DNA from: an uncultured Verrucomicrobiota bacterium
GTDB lineage: Bacteria > Verrucomicrobiota > Kiritimatiellia > CAIVKH01
Assembly (NCBI GenBank): GCA_937872895.1
Contig: CALMUP010000027.1
Coordinates: 62,001 to 126,000, forward strand
DNA: 64,000 nt
Direction of reading: 5' to 3'
Numbering within the stretch: position 1 is the first letter of the stretch; the number at the start of each line of letters is the position of its first letter. The notes under the pieces are model-generated. The model did not search any database. It was not told where the DNA came from and worked only from the letters and a program-made list of their open reading frames with translations. The position numbers and the translations under genes were made by a program. Shown here piece after piece: positions 1-8,964 of this stretch.

Positions 1-1
1 A

Positions 2-901
2 TCGGAAGAGGACACAGCACCAATCGCTGAGCCCGGATCGGAATCGATCAACCTCAACGCGACAACCAACGAAGTGCGTCGCCACCCCAGCGGCGAAGCC
101 GAGGTCTGGTCGTGGCGCCAGGGGGATGCGGATATACAACGTGTCACCCACGATCGACGCAATGATTTTGCCCCCAGCTTCTGGGGCAACCTGATCGCCT
201 GGCAAAAAGAAAGAGGTTGGCCGTTCGGGTGGGAAATCATGGCGCTTGCCGGCGATATCCGCATGCAGTTGACCACGAACTTCTATTACGACATCGGCCC
301 GAAGGTCCATGGCGACAAGGTGGTCTGGTATGGCTGGGATGGCTTTGACTATGAAATCTACCTGTTCGATGCCGCAACCACCACGACCGTTCAGATCACC
401 AGCAACCGCTACGATGACGTTGCCCCCATGGTGTGGGGCGATACCATCGTCTGGGAAGGTTACACCGCCGTGGAAGCCGACATTTTCATGTGGCGCGACG
501 GCGTGGTTACGCGCATCAGCGACAATGTGAACGACGACCTCTATCCGCGCGTCTGGGGCAACAAGGTAGTTTGGCAAGGATTTGACGGCGATGACTTCGA
601 GATCTACCTCTACGAAATTGGCTCCGACCGCAAACCGATCAAACTGACGTCGAACACCTACGACGATACCAATCCGGACATCTACGACGACCTCGTGGTC
701 TGGATGGGCTACCACGACAACTGGGATGCCGAAATCTTCTACATGGATGTCCGATCGATCAATGATCCCGCGAACCTGAAAGCCGTTCAGTTGACCAACA
801 ACGAGGACGATGACCGCGATCCACGCACCGTGGCTCGCCGTATCATCTGGGTTTCGGACAACGAGAACGACACCAGCGTTATGCTTGCCGAGCCGAAGTA
901 A
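2..901 (+). CDS. TolB-like beta-propeller protein, 5' end cut by window edge
   Basis: The reading frame is open from the first bases of the window, so the true start lies to the left and only about 299 C-terminal residues are seen. The protein consists of roughly 45-residue repeats, each with a W-G-x-x-I/V-V-W core followed by D-x-E-I-F/Y and a T/S-x-N-x-x-D-D turn. This is typical of TolB/WD40-like six-bladed propellers. Such propellers bind proteins or sugars and are often exported, but no signal peptide can be judged because the N-terminus is missing. A GTG at 74 could be an internal start, but the frame continues upstream without a stop. The specific role is unknown. The gene converges on comM, with only 9 bases between the two stop codons. 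Confidence 0.7.
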   Translation, partial: SEEDTAPIAEPGSESINLNATTNEVRRHPSGEAEVWSWRQGDADIQRVTHDRRNDFAPSFWGNLIAWQKERGWPFGWEIMALAGDIRMQLTTNFYYDIGPKVHGDKVVWYGWDGFDYEIYLFDAATTTTVQITSNRYDDVAPMVWGDTIVWEGYTAVEADIFMWRDGVVTRISDNVNDDLYPRVWGNKVVWQGFDGDDFEIYLYEIGSDRKPIKLTSNTYDDTNPDIYDDLVVWMGYHDNWDAEIFYMDVRSINDPANLKAVQLTNNEDDDRDPRTVARRIIWVSDNENDTSVMLAEPK

Positions 902-910
902 TCCCCCGCC

Positions 911-2446
911 CTACACCTGCCACTGGCGGTCGAGCGAACGGTACTGGATCGCCTCCGACACGTGCTCGTCGGTGATAGCCTCGCTGCCGGCGAGATCCGC
1001 GCAGGTCCGCGCCACCTTCAGGATCCGGTCGTAGGCGCGGGCGCTGAAATTCAACTCGGTGATCGCCATCTTGAGCATCGCCTGCGGCCCCTCCCCCAAC
1101 CGGCAGAACTTCTGGATCTCGCGCGACCGCATCTGGGCGTTGCACGTGACCGCACGCAGCCCCTTGAATCGCGCCTGCTGGATCGCCCGCGCCGCCACCA
1201 CCCGCTCGCGGATCACCGACGAAGGCTCTCCCTTGCCCAGCGAGGAGAGATCCTGGTAACTGACCGCGGGCACCTCGACCTGGATGTCCATCCGGTCGAG
1301 CAACGGCCCGGAAATCTTCGAGCGGTACCGCGCGATGTGCTGGGGCGAGCAGCGGCACTCGCGCTTGGGATCGCCGAAGTAGCCGCACGGGCACGGGTTC
1401 ATCGCGGCGACGAGCATGAAGCGGCAGGGAAAGGTCAGGCTGGCCGCCGCCCGCGAGATCGTGACCACGCCATCCTCCAACGGCTGCCGCATCACCTCCA
1501 GCACGTTGCGGTGGAACTCCGGCAATTCGTCGAGGAACAGGACGCCGTGGTGCGACAAGCTGACTTCGCCGGGCATCGGGTGGCTGCCACCCCCGAGCAA
1601 CCCCGCGTCGGAAATCGTATGGTGCGGCGTACGGAACGGCCGCCGCGCGACCAGCGCGTGGTGCGGCGGCAGGATACCGGCGATGCTGTGGATCTTGGTC
1701 GTCTCCAGCGCCTCCTCGAGCGACAACGGCGGCAGGATGCTCGGCACCCGTTTGGCGATCATGCTCTTGCCGGTTCCCGGCGGACCAATCGCGAGAAGGT
1801 TATGCCCGCCCGCCACGGCGACCTCAACGGCGCGTTTGGCCCCTTCCTGCCCCTTCACGTCGCTGTAACACTCCTCGTACAACGAGGCGCAGGTGAACAC
1901 GGCGTGGCTGTCCACGCGGTGGGGCATGAGCTGGATCTTGCCGGCCACGAAATCCGCCGCCTCGCGCAACGAAGCCACCGGAAACACCGGCAACCCGGAC
2001 ACCACGCACGCCTCCTCGGCGTTTTCCTCGGGCACGAGCATCATCCGGTACCCCTTCTCGCGGGCCATCAAGGCCAACGGCAAAACGCCGCGCACCCGGC
2101 GCACCGCGCCGCTCAACGCCAGCTCGCCAATTACGCACGCCGGTTCCAGGGCTTCGCGCGGAATCGCCTCGGTCGCCGCCAGCATACCGAGGGCGATGGG
2201 CAAATCAAAACTCGGTCCCTCCTTCTTGATGTCGGCCGGAGCGAGGTTCACCGTGGTGCGACCCATCGGGGTGGCAAAGCCGGAGTTGAGCAGCGCCGTC
2301 CAGACCCGGTCGGAACTCTCCTTGACCGCCGCATCGGGCAGACCGACCACGACGACCTTGGGCTCACCATGGCCGGCATTGACCTCGATTTCCACCGGGA
2401 ACGCATCCACGCCATAGACCGCTCCGGAAAAGACTTTCGCCAGCAT
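911..2446 (-). CDS. comM: YifB/ComM family Mg chelatase-like AAA+ ATPase
   Basis: A 511-residue protein of the full length expected for the YifB/ComM family. The N-terminal ChlI-like domain begins with [20 protein letters not shown], which is diagnostic of the family. The central AAA+ module has Walker A GPPGTGKS (Lys227) and Walker [10 protein letters not shown]. The C-terminal Mg-chelatase-like domain includes the CPCGYFGDP segment and a Cys pair. Characterised ComM proteins are hexameric helicases that extend branch migration during natural transformation. In organisms without known competence the role is unclear. There is no obvious operon partner: the next minus-strand gene ends about 96 bases upstream of this start. 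Family assignment is secure; the transformation role is inferred. Confidence 0.9.
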   Translation of the reverse strand: MLAKVFSGAVYGVDAFPVEIEVNAGHGEPKVVVVGLPDAAVKESSDRVWTALLNSGFATPMGRTTVNLAPADIKKEGPSFDLPIALGMLAATEAIPREALEPACVIGELALSGAVRRVRGVLPLALMAREKGYRMMLVPEENAEEACVVSGLPVFPVASLREAADFVAGKIQLMPHRVDSHAVFTCASLYEECYSDVKGQEGAKRAVEVAVAGGHNLLAIGPPGTGKSMIAKRVPSILPPLSLEEALETTKIHSIAGILPPHHALVARRPFRTPHHTISDAGLLGGGSHPMPGEVSLSHHGVLFLDELPEFHRNVLEVMRQPLEDGVVTISRAAASLTFPCRFMLVAAMNPCPCGYFGDPKRECRCSPQHIARYRSKISGPLLDRMDIQVEVPAVSYQDLSSLGKGEPSSVIRERVVAARAIQQARFKGLRAVTCNAQMRSREIQKFCRLGEGPQAMLKMAITELNFSARAYDRILKVARTCADLAGSEAITDEHVSEAIQYRSLDRQWQV

Positions 2447-2542
2447 AACGCACCTGACCTCCTGCCCGGACGCTACTGTTAAAGCGCTCTACCGGCAAGG
2501 GTTTTGTTGCCGGCCATGAGCCGAACCGGCGGGTTCCCGGGA

Positions 2543-4492
2543 CTAGTAATACCCGCGGCTGGGTCGTTCGGTGTGGAGGAGGTGCGAGGGCACTTCCATG
2601 ATGAAGCGCGAGGGCATAAAGGTTTGTACGCCGCCATCGCGGGTGCGCCGGTAGCGCGGGCAGCACAGGTAGAGGTCGTCGCGAGCGCGGGTGGTGGCGA
2701 CGTAGAACAAGCGGCGTTCCTCGGAGACATCGCCGTCGTCGGCCATGGTTTTCTGCGAAGGGAAAAGACCTTCCATGGTCCAGAGGATGAACACCACGCT
2801 CCACTCGAGGCCCTTGGCCTGGTGGATGGTGCTGAGGCGGATGACCTCGCCCGCGGCGGACTCCCCGCCATCGGCCTGCTGGTCGAGGTTGCTTTGCAGC
2901 GCCATCTCGCCGAGAAACTCCGCGACCGTCTCGAACCGGGTGGTGAAGCGGACCAGTTCCTCGATGTCCTCGACGCGCTTGTCGGCGTTGTCGTAGGTGG
3001 TGGTGGCGTGCGCCTGGTAGAAGTGGTCGATGAACACCTGGATGATTTCCGAGGGGTGCACCACCGGGCGCGCGTCGAACAGCACGGCCATCTGGTCGTG
3101 CAGCGGACGCCACAGTTCGCGGGCCGCCGCGGGCAACGCGGCGAGCAGGCTGTCGCGATCGCGCGCGGCACGCGGATCGAACCGTCCTCCGATCTTCTCC
3201 CAGATTTTGGATACCGTCTTGGGCCCGAGTTTCGGGAACAACTCGAACAACCGGCCGAAGGCCAGCTCGTCCATCGGGTTGCCGACCAGCCGCACGAGGC
3301 AGCAGACATCCTTGATGTGGGCCTGCTCGAAGAAGCGCATGCCCGAGGTGATGTGGTACGGGATGCGCTGGCGGGCGAGGTTCAACTGAAGTTCCATCGC
3401 GTGGAAGTGTGAGCGGTAGAGCACGGCAATCTCGCTGGCCGGCACGCCCATGCCGAGGTGGCGGCGGATCTGCTCGATGATGTACTCGGACTGGTGGTCG
3501 CCGTCCTGCACCTGCACCACGCGCGGCTTGCGCGCGGCGGGACGGACTGCCCGGAGGGTCTTCTGGAACTGCTCGGGATTGCCGGCGATGCAGGCATTGG
3601 CCACGGCAAGGATTTCCGGCACGCTGCGGTAGTTGGTCTCGAGCTTGAGGACCACGCTGTCCGGGTAACGCTTCGGGAACTGCATGATGTTGCGGAAGTC
3701 CGCGCCGCGCCACGAGTAGATGCTCTGGAAATCGTCGCCGACCACCATCAGGTTGCGGTGCTGCCGGGCCAGGGCATCGACCCATTCGGCCTGGATGACG
3801 TTGGTGTCCTGGTATTCGTCCACCATCACGTAGCGGAACCGTTCGCTGTAGCGCTGCTGGATGTCCGGATGCTCCTGGAACAGCTTGAGGCCGTTGGCCA
3901 GCAGGTCGTCGAAGTCCATCGCATTCAGTCCGCGTTTCCGCTCCCCGTAGATCCGGTGCACCTTGACCACGTCGGCGGGATTGACGAACGGGACGCTGGC
4001 GAATTTCTCCTCGGCCATGGCATCGATCGATCCCGCGCGGCTGGAGGCGAGGCCGTACATCGAGAGCAGCACCTCCGGCTTGGGAAACAGTTTCGGAGGC
4101 AGCTTGAGATCCTCGATGGTGAGTTTGACCAGGCGCTTCGCATCGTCCTCGTCGAGGATCGAATAATCGCGGTTGTAACCGATCAGGTCGGCATGCATGC
4201 GCAGCATGCGGTTGGCCATGTGGTGGAAGGTGCCGCCCCACAGGCCGCCCACCGACTCGCCGACCAGCGCGTGGGCGCGTTCGAGCATCTCGCGGGCCGC
4301 CTTGTTGGTGAAGGTCAGCAGCAGGACGCGGCGCGGGTCGATCCCCTGCTCCACCAGCCAGGCCACGCGGTAGGTCAGGGTGCGGGTCTTGCCGGTGCCG
4401 GCAGCGGCGATGATCAGCACGGGGCCGTCGGGTGCCTGCACCGCGCGCAACTGTTCCTCGTTGAGTTCCTCGGCAAACGCGATCCCGGTCAT
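2543..4492 (-). CDS. UvrD/Rep/PcrA-type ATP-dependent DNA helicase (superfamily 1)
   Basis: A 649-residue 3'-5' SF1A helicase. Residues 8-16 (EELNEEQLR) form the Q motif, Walker A AAAGTGKT lies at 29-36, and motif II is VDEYQDTN. Further along are GDDFQSIYSWRGA (motif III), LETNYRS (motif IV) and the late motifs TIHQAKGLEW and VATTRARDDLY. These enzymes unwind DNA in repair and in clearing replication blocks. The start at 4492 is chosen because the protein then begins just ahead of the Q motif and its ATG overlaps the stop of the upstream YihY gene (ATGA). A longer frame upstream has out-of-frame-like composition. At 649 residues it is shorter than E. coli UvrD (720), so it may be a Rep/PcrA-like paralogue. 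Confidence 0.9.
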   Translation of the reverse strand: MTGIAFAEELNEEQLRAVQAPDGPVLIIAAAGTGKTRTLTYRVAWLVEQGIDPRRVLLLTFTNKAAREMLERAHALVGESVGGLWGGTFHHMANRMLRMHADLIGYNRDYSILDEDDAKRLVKLTIEDLKLPPKLFPKPEVLLSMYGLASSRAGSIDAMAEEKFASVPFVNPADVVKVHRIYGERKRGLNAMDFDDLLANGLKLFQEHPDIQQRYSERFRYVMVDEYQDTNVIQAEWVDALARQHRNLMVVGDDFQSIYSWRGADFRNIMQFPKRYPDSVVLKLETNYRSVPEILAVANACIAGNPEQFQKTLRAVRPAARKPRVVQVQDGDHQSEYIIEQIRRHLGMGVPASEIAVLYRSHFHAMELQLNLARQRIPYHITSGMRFFEQAHIKDVCCLVRLVGNPMDELAFGRLFELFPKLGPKTVSKIWEKIGGRFDPRAARDRDSLLAALPAAARELWRPLHDQMAVLFDARPVVHPSEIIQVFIDHFYQAHATTTYDNADKRVEDIEELVRFTTRFETVAEFLGEMALQSNLDQQADGGESAAGEVIRLSTIHQAKGLEWSVVFILWTMEGLFPSQKTMADDGDVSEERRLFYVATTRARDDLYLCCPRYRRTRDGGVQTFMPSRFIMEVPSHLLHTERPSRGYY

Positions 4493-5832
4493 CGTACATC
4501 CTCCGGGCTGGCGGGCACCCGTGCGAGCAAGGCTTCGATGGAAGTGTCCGCCAGGGCGCCCTCCAGTCCCTGATCGAGGCAGCGCATCGCCGCCTCCACC
4601 GCCGGTGCATCGGAGCCGAAACCGTACCGCTCGGGACCGACGCCGTCCAACTGGACCAGGTCGACGATGTGTTTCAGGGAAATCTCCGCGATCGGCCGCC
4701 GCAGGACATAACACGGCTCCTCGCCCGCGACCTCGACGAGCAGGCCCCCGCGCACCAGCAGCCGGATCAGCTCGTGGATCAGGCGGACCGGGATCCGGTG
4801 CCGCTCGGCGAATTCCGAGGCGTTCAGCAGGGCACCGCCACGCTGGAACGACTGGCCGGCCTGCAGGGTGATGGCAAAGGCAATCATGACCTTCGCCCGC
4901 TGGCTGGCATTGCCGGCGCTGCGCTCCAGGTCATAGGTGGCGTGATTCTGCAGCGCGAAGCAGAATTCCGCGCCGAGCAGCACGATCACCCAGCTCACGT
5001 AGAGCCAGGCCAGGAAGATCGGCACCGAGGCGAAGAACGTTCCATAGATGGCGGTGCTGCTGGACACCCCCACCTGCAGGGTCACGTAGACGTTCTGCCA
5101 CACCAGCCAGACCGCCGCGGTCAGCACGGCGCTGATCACCGCAGGACGGACGCGGATCGCGGTATTCGGCACCAGGGCGAACAGCGCGAACATGGCTACA
5201 GCGGTAGAGAGGAACGGCAGCGATTGAAGCAGCGCCTTGTAGGCGAAGGCGGCCTCACCGAGCCGGCTGATCACCGCATCGCTCGACAGCGAGGCGTTGA
5301 GGGCAAAGCCGAACAGGATCAGCACCGGCACCAGCACGACGAGGCTGAAGTAGTTCACCACGCGGCGCCAATAGGCACGGGAGGAACGGACACCCCAGAT
5401 GTTGTTGAAGGTCGACTCGATGCTGCCGAGCAACTGGATGACCGCGAAGAACAGCACGCCGAGGGCGGCCCAGCCAAGGGCCCAGAAGTTGGTTCGGTTG
5501 ACGATGTCGAGCATCTGGTCGACGAACGATTGGAACTCGACCGGCATGTCATCGAGGTTGGCCTGCAGGCGGGTAATGAATTCGTCGCCCGCGCCGAGGC
5601 CCCTGACCAGGGAGAGGGCAATGGCGAGCAGCGGCACGAGGGAGATCAGCGTGGTGAAGGTCAGGGCCGAGGCCTGCACGGTCAGGTGGTCGTCACGGAA
5701 ACCTTTCACCACCAACTGGCCAACCCGAAAGCTGCGCGTGACCAACGCCTTGATGCCGGTCAGGCTGGACAACTCTGATACCCAGACGTCATGCAGCAGG
5801 AATTGCCGAACCTTGTTCCACCGGCCGGTCAT
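4489..5832 (-). CDS. YihY/BrkB-family inner membrane protein
   Basis: A 447-residue membrane protein. It contains the YihY/virulence-factor-BrkB core: an N-terminal segment with a helix reading LTFTTLISLVPLLAIALSLV, and later the conserved TAIYGTFFASVPIFLAWLY stretch with at least five more hydrophobic helices. A roughly 150-residue soluble C-terminal extension looks like a winged-helix region (IPVRLIHELIRLLVRGGLL), as in larger members of the family. The molecular function of the family is not established; older RNase BN claims were withdrawn. The start at 5832 overlaps the stop of the Nudix gene (ATGA), and the stop overlaps the helicase start in the same way, so the three genes form a translationally coupled run. 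Confidence 0.85.
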   Translation of the reverse strand: MTGRWNKVRQFLLHDVWVSELSSLTGIKALVTRSFRVGQLVVKGFRDDHLTVQASALTFTTLISLVPLLAIALSLVRGLGAGDEFITRLQANLDDMPVEFQSFVDQMLDIVNRTNFWALGWAALGVLFFAVIQLLGSIESTFNNIWGVRSSRAYWRRVVNYFSLVVLVPVLILFGFALNASLSSDAVISRLGEAAFAYKALLQSLPFLSTAVAMFALFALVPNTAIRVRPAVISAVLTAAVWLVWQNVYVTLQVGVSSSTAIYGTFFASVPIFLAWLYVSWVIVLLGAEFCFALQNHATYDLERSAGNASQRAKVMIAFAITLQAGQSFQRGGALLNASEFAERHRIPVRLIHELIRLLVRGGLLVEVAGEEPCYVLRRPIAEISLKHIVDLVQLDGVGPERYGFGSDAPAVEAAMRCLDQGLEGALADTSIEALLARVPASPEDVR

Positions 5833-6377
5833 GAGGCGGCTCCGCCGGCGCGTTCGTATTCGATCAGCATGGCCCAGGCGGCCAGGGTCTTGGCGTCGCG
5901 GATCACACCGTTGCGGATCGCGGTGGCCCATTCGGCGCGGCTCCAGATCACCGTGGCGACGCGTTCGTCGTGATCGAAGCGGGTGGCCTGCGGTACCGGA
6001 TCGAGCTCGGCGAGGTAGATCTCCACCCGTTCATCGACGTACCCCGGCGAGGCATAGAGGGTGCCGAGATGGACCAGCGAGCGCGCGGAATAGCCGGTTT
6101 CCTCGGCCAGTTCGCGGTGCGCGGCATCGACCGGATCCTCGCCCGGATCCAGCAGGCCGGCCACCACCTCGGTCATGACCGCCTCGACCGCCTTGCGGTA
6201 CTGCTGCACCAGCACGAAGCGGTCCCCGTCAAGCCGGGCCACCACCCCGATCGCGCCGGGATGACGGATGATCTCGCGGTAGCCTTTCCGGCCATCCTCC
6301 AGTTCGATATCGAGTTGCTCAAGGGTGAGGAAACGGCCCTTGAACGCGATCTGGCTATGGATGGTTTTTTCCTGCAT
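5829..6377 (-). CDS. Nudix hydrolase, ADP-ribose pyrophosphatase-like
   Basis: A 182-residue protein with a complete Nudix box near its centre, starting GLLDPGEDPVDAAHRELAEE and continuing TGY (GX5EX7REUXEEXGU pattern). It also has the SPGYVDERVEIYLA segment typical of the ADP-ribose pyrophosphatase (NudF-like) subgroup. It would hydrolyse ADP-ribose or another nucleoside diphosphate derivative using divalent metal. The start at 6377 is preferred because GGAG lies 5-8 bases upstream; an in-frame ATG at 6428 gives 17 more residues with little family resemblance. First gene of the coupled Nudix-YihY-helicase run. It is divergent from the dGTPase-like gene, with about 86 bases between starts. 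Confidence 0.85.
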   Translation of the reverse strand: MQEKTIHSQIAFKGRFLTLEQLDIELEDGRKGYREIIRHPGAIGVVARLDGDRFVLVQQYRKAVEAVMTEVVAGLLDPGEDPVDAAHRELAEETGYSARSLVHLGTLYASPGYVDERVEIYLAELDPVPQATRFDHDERVATVIWSRAEWATAIRNGVIRDAKTLAAWAMLIEYERAGGAAS

Positions 6378-6463
6378 GGAGGCTCCGGTGTGCGGATAGT
6401 AGCCATGCCCTTCGCGAACATTCAACATTTCAATCGGCGACCGGTTGGGCTAGCTTATCCGAC

Positions 6464-7609
6464 ATGTTACGGACCCGTGAAAACCAGGAGGAACTCGAGC
6501 AGCAAAGCCTTGCGCCCTACGCGTGGTGCAGCGGGGCGTCGCGCGGACGCCCGAGCCCCGAACCGCGCCACTTCCTGCGCACCGAATTCCAGCGCGACCG
6601 CGACCGCATCATCCACAGCCGCTGTTTCCGCCGACTCGAGTACAAGACCCAGGTCTTCGTCAACGGCACGGCCGACCACTACCGCACGCGGTTGACCCAT
6701 ACCATCGAAGTCGCCGCAGTGAGCCGCACCCTCGCCCGTGCGCTGCGCGCGAACGAGGACCTGGCCGAGGCCATCGCCCTCGCCCACGACATCGGCCACA
6801 GTCCGTTCGGGCACATGGGCGAGCGGGCGCTGGACGAATTGATGAAGGACGAGGGCGGTTTCGACCACAACATCCAGAGCCTGCGCTGGGTTGAACGGCT
6901 CGAGCAACGGTATCCGACCTTCGACGGGTTGAACCTGACCTGGGAGTTGCGCTCCGGCTTGCGCAAACACGTGTCGAAGATCCCCGGGGCGGAACTCGAC
7001 GGCCACCCGATCGGCCCGTTCCAGTTCATCGAAGCGCAGATTGCCGACGTCGGCGATGACCTCACCTATTACGCCCATGACATCGACGACGGCCTGGATG
7101 CCGGACTGATCACCGCGGATCAACTGGACAAGCTGGAGGTCTGGCGCAAGGCCGGCGAGCAAGCCCGACGGGAGTATCCGGGGCTCGGCGAGGCCCACCG
7201 GATCCCCATCACCGTGCGGTGTCTGCTCGACCTGCAGGTGCGTGACGTGATCCAGCACAGCGAAAGCCGGCTCGCCGCGCACCGCCCCGGATCGCCGACC
7301 GCGGTCATGGCCGCACCGGAACGGATCGTCGCCTACAGCCCTGCCCTGTGGGACCTGCTGGTGCCGTTGCGGAAATTCCTCTTCCAGCATGTGTACTGGC
7401 ACCCGGACGTCCACCACGCCAACGAGGAGGCGGTCGCGTTGATGCGCAAACTGTTCCTGCACTACGTCAGCCACCCGGAGGTCATGGGCGGAAAGGCCCG
7501 GGCACGCATCCCCACCGACGGCGTGTGGCGCACCGCTTGCGACTATGTTTCCGGCATGACCGACCGGTATGCCTTGGAGGAAGTGGCGAAGTTCGGGCTG
7601 GGGAAGTAG
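6464..7609 (+). CDS. dGTPase-like HD-domain triphosphohydrolase
   Basis: A 381-residue protein of the deoxyguanosinetriphosphate triphosphohydrolase-like family. The N-terminal RDRDRIIHSRCFRRLEYKTQ motif is typical of the family. Metal ligands of the HD domain are visible as His79 (RLTHTIEV) and His108-Asp109 (ALAHDIGHSPFGHMGE), with a later Asp in DVGDDLTYYAHDIDDG. The enzymes convert dNTPs to deoxynucleosides plus triphosphate and help keep dNTP pools balanced. It starts at an ATG about 86 bases from the divergent Nudix gene, so a shared bidirectional promoter region is possible. Substrate preference cannot be told from sequence. Confidence 0.9.
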   Translation: MLRTRENQEELEQQSLAPYAWCSGASRGRPSPEPRHFLRTEFQRDRDRIIHSRCFRRLEYKTQVFVNGTADHYRTRLTHTIEVAAVSRTLARALRANEDLAEAIALAHDIGHSPFGHMGERALDELMKDEGGFDHNIQSLRWVERLEQRYPTFDGLNLTWELRSGLRKHVSKIPGAELDGHPIGPFQFIEAQIADVGDDLTYYAHDIDDGLDAGLITADQLDKLEVWRKAGEQARREYPGLGEAHRIPITVRCLLDLQVRDVIQHSESRLAAHRPGSPTAVMAAPERIVAYSPALWDLLVPLRKFLFQHVYWHPDVHHANEEAVALMRKLFLHYVSHPEVMGGKARARIPTDGVWRTACDYVSGMTDRYALEEVAKFGLGK

Positions 7610-7611
7610 CA

Positions 7612-7714
7612 TTCAGTGTTCAGTGTTCAGTGACATTGGATGGGGACGGATGGCGTTGGTTTCAGCAAGGTTGATTTCCGCTTGTCTTTTCTTCCCCGAA
7701 CACTGAACACTGAA
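7612..7714. repeat. 17-bp perfect inverted repeat of TTCAGTG units
   Basis: Left arm 7612-7628 reads TTCAGTGTTCAGTGTTC and the right arm 7698-7714 is its exact reverse complement, separated by 69 bases. Each arm is built from overlapping 7-base TTCAGTG units. The structure fills most of the gap between the dGTPase-like gene and trpD. A related short copy (GTCAGTGTTCAG) lies at 50813-50824 upstream of dapL, suggesting a dispersed repeat family. It could form a long hairpin in RNA that acts as a terminator or leader, but no U-tract follows. Confidence 0.6.
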
Positions 7715-7759
7715 ACCCGACGACGAAGCAACGAGACCGCATGTAACAAAGGTTTACCT

Positions 7760-8770
7760 ATGATCCGGGAAGCAATTGCGAAACTGGCGGAGGGCGTGAT
7801 GATCACCGGCAACGAGGCGTTGCTGGCGATGCGGCAGATCATGGCGGGCGAGGCAACGCCGGCACAGATCGCCGCCTACCTGACCGCGTTGCGCATCCGC
7901 GGCGAGACGCCGGAGGTGATTGCCGGCAGCGCGACGGCGATGCGCGAGCACTTCACCGCGGTGGAACCGCACGCGGATGTCGTGGTGGATACCTGCGGCA
8001 CCGGCGGCGACGGCGCCCACACCTTTAACATCTCGACCACGGTGGCGCTGGTGGTGGCCGGGGCGGGCATTACCGTGGCCAAGCACGGCAACCGAAGCGT
8101 GTCGAGCAAGAGCGGTAGCGCGGATGTGCTCGAGGCGCTCGGCGTCAACCTCTCGGTTTCGCCGGACGTGATGTCGGCGTGCCTGAAGGAGATTGGCATC
8201 GCCTTCCTGTTCGCCCCGGCGCTGCATCCGGCCATGAAACACGCGATCGGCCCGCGCCGCGAGATCGGGATCCGCAGCATCTTCAACATCCTCGGCCCGC
8301 TGTCGAATCCGGCCAATGCGCGCTACGGCATGCTCGGGGTGTACCAGCGGTCCCTGGTGCCGGTGCTGGCCGAGGCGGCGGCGAGCCTGGGGGCGCGCCA
8401 CCTGTTCATCGTGCACGGGCATGATGGACTGGATGAGATCACCCTGACCGGACCGACCGAGGTCGCGGAGGTGCGCGACGGGCGGGTGCAGGTCAGCACG
8501 TTCGATCCGCGCGAGCATGGCTTCGCCCTGTGCTCGGCCCCGGACCTGGCCGGTGGCGACCCGCAGCACAACGCGGGGATCATCCGCTCGATCCTCGACG
8601 GCCATCGCGGGTTCCCCCGCGACATCGTGGTGCTGAACGCGGCCGTCGCGATCGTGGCCGGTCAGCAGGCGGGCTCGATCAAGGAGGGTATCGCCAAGGC
8701 CGAGGCTGCGATCGACTCCGGCGCGGCGCGCGGAAAGCTGGAGCAGCTCGTGGCGCGGACGAAGGGTTAG
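7760..8770 (+). CDS. trpD: anthranilate phosphoribosyltransferase TrpD
   Basis: A 336-residue enzyme that transfers phosphoribose from PRPP to anthranilate in tryptophan synthesis. The start at 7760 (MIREAIAKL) matches the family N-terminus; a longer in-frame extension crosses the upstream repeat and is rejected. The PRPP/Mg loop DTCGTGGDG and the KHGNRSVSSKSGSADVLEALG region (quoted in part: KHGNRSVSSKSGSAD) are intact, as is the GHDGLDE motif near residue 220. It stands alone here; no other trp gene is in the window, so the pathway genes are scattered or elsewhere. It lies directly downstream of the TTCAGTG inverted repeat. Confidence 0.95.
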   Translation: MIREAIAKLAEGVMITGNEALLAMRQIMAGEATPAQIAAYLTALRIRGETPEVIAGSATAMREHFTAVEPHADVVVDTCGTGGDGAHTFNISTTVALVVAGAGITVAKHGNRSVSSKSGSADVLEALGVNLSVSPDVMSACLKEIGIAFLFAPALHPAMKHAIGPRREIGIRSIFNILGPLSNPANARYGMLGVYQRSLVPVLAEAAASLGARHLFIVHGHDGLDEITLTGPTEVAEVRDGRVQVSTFDPREHGFALCSAPDLAGGDPQHNAGIIRSILDGHRGFPRDIVVLNAAVAIVAGQQAGSIKEGIAKAEAAIDSGAARGKLEQLVARTKG

Positions 8771-8790
8771 CCGACCAGAAGAGGAGAAGG

Positions 8791-8950
8791 CAACCACCCG
8801 CTTCGCTAGAGAAAGAGGAGGCGGAGGAGAGCGATTGCATCTTCTCGTAAGAGCCTGAAAACAGAAGGTGTAACCACGGATGAACACGGATCGAAGAGAA
8901 TCATTCCGACCCTCCTCTGCCTCCTCTTCCTCCAGCGAAGCGGGTGGTTG
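8791..8950. repeat. Long imperfect inverted repeat enclosing an AACCACGGATGAACACGGAT copy
   Basis: Arms 8791-8830 and 8911-8950 are about 40 bases each. The outer 17 bases (CAACCACCCGCTTCGCT against its reverse complement at 8934-8950) are perfect, and the inner 23 match at about 19 positions across purine/pyrimidine-rich tracts. The 80-base loop carries the dispersed 20-mer AACCACGGATGAACACGGAT at 8872-8891. It lies between the convergent trpD and cardiolipin synthase genes. It could serve as a bidirectional terminator, or be a MITE-like or REP-like element. Confidence 0.7.
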
Positions 8951-8964
8951 ACCCCTTCCCCGCC

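Noticed and set aside
962-2482. A 506-codon plus-strand frame opposite comM
   Set aside because: His/Arg-rich composition typical of antisense frames; comM motifs are intact on the minus strand.
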